A stretch of 18,532 nucleotides of DNA from UBA1738 sp045655325 (GTDB lineage: Bacteria; Bacillota; Clostridia; UBA1381), in assembly GCA_045655325.1 (NCBI GenBank), contig JAZOOY010000023.1, positions 1-18,532 of the forward strand, written 5' to 3'. Below the pieces are notes generated by a model. That model saw only the letters and a list, made by a program, of their open reading frames with translations, did no database searches and was not told the DNA's origin. The position numbers were made by a program, and so were the translations under genes. Shown here in pieces: positions 14,029 through 18,532 of this stretch. Position 1 is the stretch's first letter. Each line of letters opens with the position of its first letter.

Positions 14029-14829
14029 CTATTTAGTTTCTTGTTTTCGTGCTTTAAGGCCAAGATAAACTTTTCCGCCGGCACCAATGATAATGCCGAT
14101 AACCGCAACCACCTGTGAAATACCAAGTACATTTGGTATTAAGTACAAAATATATTCACTCTGCCTCATACCTTCAAGGAAAAGCCTGCCTAAGCTATAC
14201 CAGAAAATGTAGAAGCAGAACACCTGACCGTCAACTCTTTTTCTATGTCTTAGTGACAGTAGAAGTATAAGCCCGATTAAGTTCCAGATGCCTTCATATA
14301 AGAACAAAGGGTGAACGCCTGCACCACCATTTATGGTCATTCTCAAAATGTTATCCGTTTCACGGCCAAAAACTTCTGCATTAAAGAAGTTGCCCCAACG
14401 CCCGATTATCTGCCCAATGAATAGTCCAGGACAGCAAACGTCAAAAACATTCAAAGTGTTCAGTTTTTTCTTTTTGCAATATATTGCGGTAGACAAAACT
14501 GCGCCGATTATAGCGCCATAAATGGCAATTCCGCCTTCCCAAATTTTAAAAATATTCCAAAAACTGCCCACTGAATCCCAGTCAAAAATGCAGTAGTAAA
14601 GCCTTGCGCAAACGATTGACGAAATAAGACCCCAAAAACCAATATCAAAAATATGGTCAGGGTCAACGCCACGCTTTTTAGCGGTGAGGCTTACAAATAT
14701 AAACCCAAGGACAAAGCCTGTCAGGATGCAGATTGCATACCAGAAAATCGGTCGTGAAAACAGGGTGAATGCCACACGGTTTACCTCAAAAGAAAGATTA
14801 AGCCCCGGAAAAGCAATTGTGTTTACCAT
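14029..14829 (-). CDS. lgt: Prolipoprotein diacylglyceryl transferase
   Basis: Lgt attaches diacylglycerol from phosphatidylglycerol to the lipobox cysteine of prelipoproteins, in the cytoplasmic membrane. The 266-residue protein has about seven hydrophobic helices. The family signature GRWGNFFNAE lies at 143-152 with the essential Arg at 144. GGIAIYGAIIG (about 99-109) and HPLFLYEGIWNL are also typical. The ATG is one base after the tex stop (TAATATG), with a full AAAGGAGG ribosome binding site inside the tex 3' end, so lgt is translated from the tex-lgt message. A clear terminator follows. Confidence 0.96.
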   Translation of the reverse strand: MVNTIAFPGLNLSFEVNRVAFTLFSRPIFWYAICILTGFVLGFIFVSLTAKKRGVDPDHIFDIGFWGLISSIVCARLYYCIFDWDSVGSFWNIFKIWEGGIAIYGAIIGAVLSTAIYCKKKKLNTLNVFDVCCPGLFIGQIIGRWGNFFNAEVFGRETDNILRMTINGGAGVHPLFLYEGIWNLIGLILLLSLRHRKRVDGQVFCFYIFWYSLGRLFLEGMRQSEYILYLIPNVLGISQVVAVIGIIIGAGGKVYLGLKARKQETK

Positions 14830-14830
14830 A

Positions 14831-16981
14831 TTAAGCCTCCTTTATTGAAAGGGAAATTCTCTTTTTCTTAACATCAACATCAAGAATTTTAACCTTAACA
14901 ATATCTCCAACAGAAAGAACGTCAAGTGGGTGCTTTATATATTTATTCGAAATATGTGAAATATGAACCAAACCATCCTGATGAACACCGATATCAACGA
15001 ATGCGCCGAAGTCGATTACGTTACGGACAGTTCCTTTCATAACCATGCCTGCCTTTAGGTCTTCAATAGACATAACGTCAGACATCAAAATCGGCTGTGG
15101 AAGTTCTTCTCGTGGGTCACGGCCACGCTTCAAAAGTCCGTCAGCGATGTCACGAAGTGTCGGAACACCAACGCCTAAAGTTTCAGCAAGGCTGTTTATA
15201 TCCTGTTTCTTTAATCTGTCCTTTAAGTCAGCGATGTTTCCGTTTGCAACGTCGTCTAGTGTATAGCAAAGCTTATCTAAAAGTCCCTTTGCGGCATCAT
15301 AGCTTTCAGGGTGAACAGAAGTGTTATCAAACACATTCTTTCCATCGGTTATGCGAAGGAAACCTGCGCACTGTTCAAATGCCTTTTTACCAAGTTTAGC
15401 AACTTTTAAAAGCTGATTTCTGTCAACAAACTTTCCGTTTTCTTCACGGTAAGCGGTAATATTTTTTGCAACTGTTGAGTTGATGCCTGCAACGTATGAA
15501 AGAAGTGATGGTGACGCAGTATTAAGGTCAACGCCTACGCTATTTACACAATCTTCAACAACACCGCCCAAGGCTTCGCCCAAAAGTTTCTGGTTCATAT
15601 CGTGCTGATACTGACCAACGCCGATAGCCTTCGGGTCAATCTTAACAAGCTCTGCAAGTGGGTCCTGTAAGCGTCTTGCAATAGAAACCGCACTACGAAG
15701 TGATACGTCAAATTCAGGGAATTCTTCGGTTGCAAGCTTTGATGCAGAGTAAACAGAAGCACCCGCTTCGCTTACCACCATATAATAAACTTCCTGATCA
15801 ATTTCCTTTATCATTTCGCTAACCAAGGTTTCGGTTTCCTTTGATGCAGTTCCGTTACCGATTGAAACAAGGTTAACGCTGTGCTTTTTGATAAGACCTT
15901 TAAGAATATTTTTAGCCTTATCCTTATCGTGAATAGGAAGTGTGCAGTAAACTACGTTTGTATCTAAAACCTTTCCTGTATCGTCAACAACGGCAACCTT
16001 ACAACCTGTTCTATATCCCGGGTCAAGACCCAAAACAATTCTTCCTTTGATTGGTGGCTGAAGTAAAAGTCCGTTTAAGTTCTTGGAGAATACCTTAATT
16101 GCAGCTTCTTCAGCACGTTCTGTCAAAAGGTTTCTAATTTCAGTTTCAACAGATGGTGCAATAAGACGCTTGTAACTGTCTTCTATTGCAAGAGCCACTG
16201 TATCACGTGAGCTTGACGCTTTTTCGGAAAGCACTTCGCCCTTTAGATAGTCATGGATAATATTTTCTTCAATATCAAGTTTTGCGGACAAAAATCCGTC
16301 CTTTTCGCCACGGTTTATGGCAAGGACTCTGTGGTTTGCAAGTTTTGACAAAGGCTCGGAGAAATCGTAGTACATACTGTAAACGCTGTCCTCATCCTTT
16401 GATTGTTTTGTGCGCATCATACCACCTTGTAGGGTAAGGGCACGGATTTTCTTTCTGAATTCTGCGTTGTCTGAAATAACTTCTGCGATGATGTCCATAG
16501 CTCCTGCTATAGCATCTTCGGTGGTTTCAACGCCTTTTTCCAAATCAATAAACGGCTCTGCTAAAACTTCCACGGCGTCGGCCTTATCCTGTGCAAAAAT
16601 AAGGTCGGCAAGTGGTTCAAGGCCCTTTTCTTTAGCAATAATTGCACGGGTGCGGCGCTTTGGCCTGAATGGTCTATAAATATCGTCAACTTCCGTAACT
16701 GTCTTTGCATTTTCTATGGCAAGACGGATTTCATCGGTAAGATTTCCCTGCTCATCAATTAAACGGATAACTTCTTCCTTTTTCGCTTCAAGATTACGAA
16801 GTGCTTCTAATCGTCTTGAAAGGTCACGTAAAATTTCATCAGAAAGCTCGCCTGTTGCTTCCTTTCTGTAACGTGCAATAAAAGGAATTGTATTTCCTTC
16901 GTCAATAAGCTTTAGTGTGTTTACAATCTGGAACTCTTTTAAAGCGAATTCCTGCATAAGTATACTTGCAATTTTGTCCAT
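14831..16981 (-). CDS. tex: Tex-family RNA-binding transcription accessory protein
   Basis: Tex is a conserved nucleic-acid-binding protein related to eukaryotic Spt6. At 716 residues from the chosen ATG it has normal length. The order is an N-terminal helical region with IDEGNTIPFIARYRKEATG (about 24-42), a YqgF/RNase H-like domain from RIVLGLDPGYRTGCKVAVVD, a helix-hairpin-helix region (SPSLLSYVAGINSTVAKNI), and a C-terminal S1 domain (LKAGMVMKGTVRNVIDFGAF... to the end). I chose ATG 16979-16981 because GGAGG lies 8 bases upstream; the in-frame ATG at 16997-16999 would add 6 residues and puts that site inside the gene. It is cotranscribed with lgt and diverges from mraZ. Confidence 0.94.
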   Translation of the reverse strand: MDKIASILMQEFALKEFQIVNTLKLIDEGNTIPFIARYRKEATGELSDEILRDLSRRLEALRNLEAKKEEVIRLIDEQGNLTDEIRLAIENAKTVTEVDDIYRPFRPKRRTRAIIAKEKGLEPLADLIFAQDKADAVEVLAEPFIDLEKGVETTEDAIAGAMDIIAEVISDNAEFRKKIRALTLQGGMMRTKQSKDEDSVYSMYYDFSEPLSKLANHRVLAINRGEKDGFLSAKLDIEENIIHDYLKGEVLSEKASSSRDTVALAIEDSYKRLIAPSVETEIRNLLTERAEEAAIKVFSKNLNGLLLQPPIKGRIVLGLDPGYRTGCKVAVVDDTGKVLDTNVVYCTLPIHDKDKAKNILKGLIKKHSVNLVSIGNGTASKETETLVSEMIKEIDQEVYYMVVSEAGASVYSASKLATEEFPEFDVSLRSAVSIARRLQDPLAELVKIDPKAIGVGQYQHDMNQKLLGEALGGVVEDCVNSVGVDLNTASPSLLSYVAGINSTVAKNITAYREENGKFVDRNQLLKVAKLGKKAFEQCAGFLRITDGKNVFDNTSVHPESYDAAKGLLDKLCYTLDDVANGNIADLKDRLKKQDINSLAETLGVGVPTLRDIADGLLKRGRDPREELPQPILMSDVMSIEDLKAGMVMKGTVRNVIDFGAFVDIGVHQDGLVHISHISNKYIKHPLDVLSVGDIVKVKILDVDVKKKRISLSIKEA

Positions 16982-17014
16982 TAAAATATCCTCCGACATA
17001 AAATAACTACTAAT

Positions 17015-17043
17015 ATTATATAACGAAACAGGGGCATTTACAA
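17015..17043 (-). promoter_or_regulatory. Sigma-A promoter of tex-lgt
   Basis: On the minus strand the -35 is TTGTAA (17038-17043), the spacer is 17 bases and the -10 is TATAAT (17015-17020), about 34 bases before the chosen tex start. Confidence 0.65.
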
Positions 17044-17135
17044 GAAGAATCAGGCATTTAAGAAATTTATATAATATGGCCGTAATATTTGTAATAAAAA
17101 ATCAAAAAAATTTTAAAAAAATTTCTTCAAAAGTA

Positions 17136-17164
17136 TTGCTATTTCATAAATTATATTATATAAT
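17136..17164 (+). promoter_or_regulatory. Sigma-A promoter of the mraZ (dcw) operon
   Basis: The -35 is TTGCTA (17136-17141), the spacer is 17 bases and the -10 is TATAAT (17159-17164). Upstream A-tracts at 17096-17101, 17104-17110 and 17115-17121 are spaced roughly by a helical turn and could act as an UP element or curved DNA. The -10 abuts the MraZ repeat array. Confidence 0.65.
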
Positions 17165-17200
17165 GGGAGAGTAATGGAGTGAAATGGAGTGTTTGGGAGT
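17164..17200 (+). promoter_or_regulatory. MraZ operator: four TGG(G)AG direct repeats
   Basis: Four direct repeats TGGGAG, TGGAGTG, TGGAGTG and TGGGAGT begin at 17164, 17175, 17185 and 17194, spaced 11, 10 and 9 bases, about one helical turn. MraZ proteins are known to bind tandem TGG-containing repeats upstream of their own gene. The array covers the end of the -10 box and the predicted start site, so binding would repress the dcw operon. Confidence 0.75.
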
Positions 17201-17249
17201 AAAAATAACCCATTTCAGTTAAAAAATTCCAAAGAAAGGATGGTGCCGG

Positions 17250-17693
17250 ATGGTTAATTTTGTTGGAAAATATCCAAGACAACTAGATGATCGCGGAAGA
17301 TTTATATTGCCTGCAAAGATAAGAGAAAAGCTATCAGGCACTGTATACATAACACAATCACCTGTTGATAGCTGTTTAAACCTTTACACAGAGGATGAAT
17401 GGGAAGCAATTGCACAGAAGGTACGTGCACTTCCAACAGTAACTGACAGAAACGCTGCAGCACTTCAGAGAACACTTTTTGGTAATGCCATTTCCTGCGA
17501 TTTGGACAAGCAGGGAAGAATTCCGCTGAATCAGGAACTTATTGATTTTGCGAAGATGAAGAAGGACATTATGCTTGTGGGCGTTAATGCGAAGCTTGAA
17601 ATCTGGGATTCAGAAGAATGGCAAAAGGCCAGCGAGGCAATAGATGCCGACGCAGTTATTGAAGGTATTGCAAAATACGAAATTAATATATGA
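17250..17693 (+). CDS. mraZ: Transcriptional regulator MraZ
   Basis: MraZ is a ring-forming DNA-binding protein that autoregulates the division and cell-wall cluster. The 147-residue protein has two AbrB/SpoVT-like halves, each with a D.(K/R)GR...P motif: LDDRGRFILPAKIR (residues 12-25) and CDLDKQGRIPL in the second half. The length is normal. AAAGGA lies 9 bases before ATG. The TGA stop overlaps the GAGG ribosome binding site of rsmH, 9 bases ahead of that gene's ATG. A cognate repeat operator stands directly upstream at 17164-17200. First gene of the dcw cluster here. Confidence 0.97.
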   Translation: MVNFVGKYPRQLDDRGRFILPAKIREKLSGTVYITQSPVDSCLNLYTEDEWEAIAQKVRALPTVTDRNAAALQRTLFGNAISCDLDKQGRIPLNQELIDFAKMKKDIMLVGVNAKLEIWDSEEWQKASEAIDADAVIEGIAKYEINI

Positions 17694-17702
17694 GGATAAG
17701 TT

Positions 17703-18532
17703 ATGGAATTTAAACATTATTCCGTAATGCTTTCGGAAACAGTAGACGCACTAAATGTGAAAGACGGAGGTGTTTATGCTGATGGAACTCTTGGTGGCGG
17801 CGGTCATTCATACGAGATTTTATCTCGCGCTGATGGTATCAGGCTTATCGGCATCGACCAGGATCAAGATGCTCATAAAGCGGCACAGATGCGACTTTCG
17901 AAGTTTGGTGACAAGGTTACATACGTAAAAGACAATTTCAAGAATGTTGCAAAGGTTTTGGACGAGCTTGGAATCGAAGAAATTGACGGTATGGTTTTGG
18001 ACCTTGGGGTTTCTTCCTATCAGCTTGATAACGAAGAACGTGGTTTTTCATATATGAAATCAGCACCCCTTGATATGCGAATGAACCAAAACAATGAATT
18101 TTCTGCATACGATGTGGTAAACGGCTATACAGAAGACCAGCTTACCGAAATTTTCTACCGCTATGGTGAAGAAAACTGGTCAAGACGAGTTGCTAAGTTT
18201 ATTGTTGAAAAAAGGGTGGAAGCACCTATTGAAACAACAGGCGAACTTTCCGAGATAATAAAAGCGGCAATACCAAAAAACGCACGAAAAGATGAAATTC
18301 ATCCTGAAAAACGTATTTTTCAGGCGATAAGAATAGAAGTAAACGGCGAGCTTGAAATATTAAAAGGTGCCGTTTGTGATATAGTAAAAAGACTTAAAAA
18401 AGGCGGCAGGCTTGCCGTAATAACATTCCATTCGCTGGAAGACAGAATAATAAAGCAAGTATTTCAAGATCTTGCCACAGGGTGTACGTGCCCGCCGAAC
18501 TTTCCGGTATGTGTATGGGGAAAGAAGCCGGA
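17703..18532 (+). CDS. rsmH: 16S rRNA (cytosine1402-N4)-methyltransferase RsmH (3'-truncated by window edge)
   Basis: RsmH (MraW) methylates N4 of C1402 in 16S rRNA, in the ribosomal P site, using S-adenosylmethionine. About 276 of the expected 310 or so residues are present. It opens MEFKHYSVMLSETVDAL, matching the family HxxVLxxEv start. The SAM-binding motif is ADGTLGGGGHS (near residue 27), followed by LIGIDQDQDA, then VLDLGVSSYQLD, GFSY and LDMRM. PEKRIFQAIRIEVN and ITFHSLEDR(I)IK are family signatures near the visible end, with the CTCPPNFPVC cysteine segment last. ATG has GAGG 7 bases upstream, inside the mraZ stop region. Normal dcw order, so ftsL and penicillin-binding protein genes probably follow. 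Confidence 0.97.
   Translation, partial: MEFKHYSVMLSETVDALNVKDGGVYADGTLGGGGHSYEILSRADGIRLIGIDQDQDAHKAAQMRLSKFGDKVTYVKDNFKNVAKVLDELGIEEIDGMVLDLGVSSYQLDNEERGFSYMKSAPLDMRMNQNNEFSAYDVVNGYTEDQLTEIFYRYGEENWSRRVAKFIVEKRVEAPIETTGELSEIIKAAIPKNARKDEIHPEKRIFQAIRIEVNGELEILKGAVCDIVKRLKKGGRLAVITFHSLEDRIIKQVFQDLATGCTCPPNFPVCVWGKKP

Noticed and set aside
15097..15399. 100-residue plus-strand frame inside tex
   Set aside because: Lies wholly antisense to conserved tex HhH-region codons and has no domain-like composition; a shadow frame.
1..18532. tRNA, rRNA, CRISPR arrays, prophage or IS transposase genes
   Set aside because: No cloverleaf, conserved rRNA segment, regularly spaced repeat array, integrase or transposase motif was found on either strand.

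Overview
The window looks like a chromosomal segment of a low-GC, AT-rich Firmicute, most likely class Clostridia. The grounds are strong GGAGG-type ribosome binding sites, near-consensus TTGACA/N17/TATAAT promoters, many hairpin-plus-T-tract terminators, SLH-domain cell-surface proteins, and a dcw cluster starting mraZ-rsmH. I see no phage, IS transposase, CRISPR array, tRNA or rRNA. Most genes are conserved housekeeping genes.

Layout. Positions 1-2488 (minus strand) hold a tight operon typA-yhbY-nadD, with nadD cut by the window start: a ribosome-associated GTPase, a ribosome-binding RNA-binding protein and an NAD biosynthesis enzyme. Positions 2656-6527 (minus) hold two exported-protein genes, each with its own promoter and terminator: a 781-residue secreted protein of unknown function and an SLH/FnIII/M15 peptidase. 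Positions 6711-7979 (minus) hold tspO and greA. The gap between them carries a plus-strand promoter, a hairpin and a terminator with no convincing ORF, which is a candidate small RNA.

Positions 8158-10462 hold the oddest genes. A galactokinase-like GHMP protein (plus) and an asparagine-synthetase-like protein (minus) converge and overlap at their stop codons. Both have full-length open frames but have lost the catalytic motifs of their families, so they look like paired pseudoenzymes. Positions 10570-12130 hold a nicotinamidase (pncA, minus) and an L-lactate dehydrogenase (ldh, plus) that diverge from overlapping promoters. guaB follows at 12334-13800 (plus).

Between guaB and lgt, positions 13806-13973 form a 168-base element in which almost every base can be placed in a three-way junction: an imperfect 21-bp closing stem from inverted ends, plus two long arms. 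It is either a palindromic MITE-like repeat or a structured RNA, and it is the strongest candidate for something undescribed. Positions 14029-16981 (minus) hold tex-lgt, translationally coupled. From 17136 (plus) the mraZ promoter, a four-repeat MraZ operator, mraZ and a 3'-truncated rsmH begin the division/cell-wall cluster.

Common themes are translation and transcription fidelity (TypA, YhbY, GreA, Tex), NAD supply and use (NadD, PncA, Ldh, GuaB), and the cell envelope (SLH peptidase, Lgt, MraZ/RsmH). No gap between genes exceeds 300 bases. Functions are inferred from sequence motifs read by eye, with no database search.
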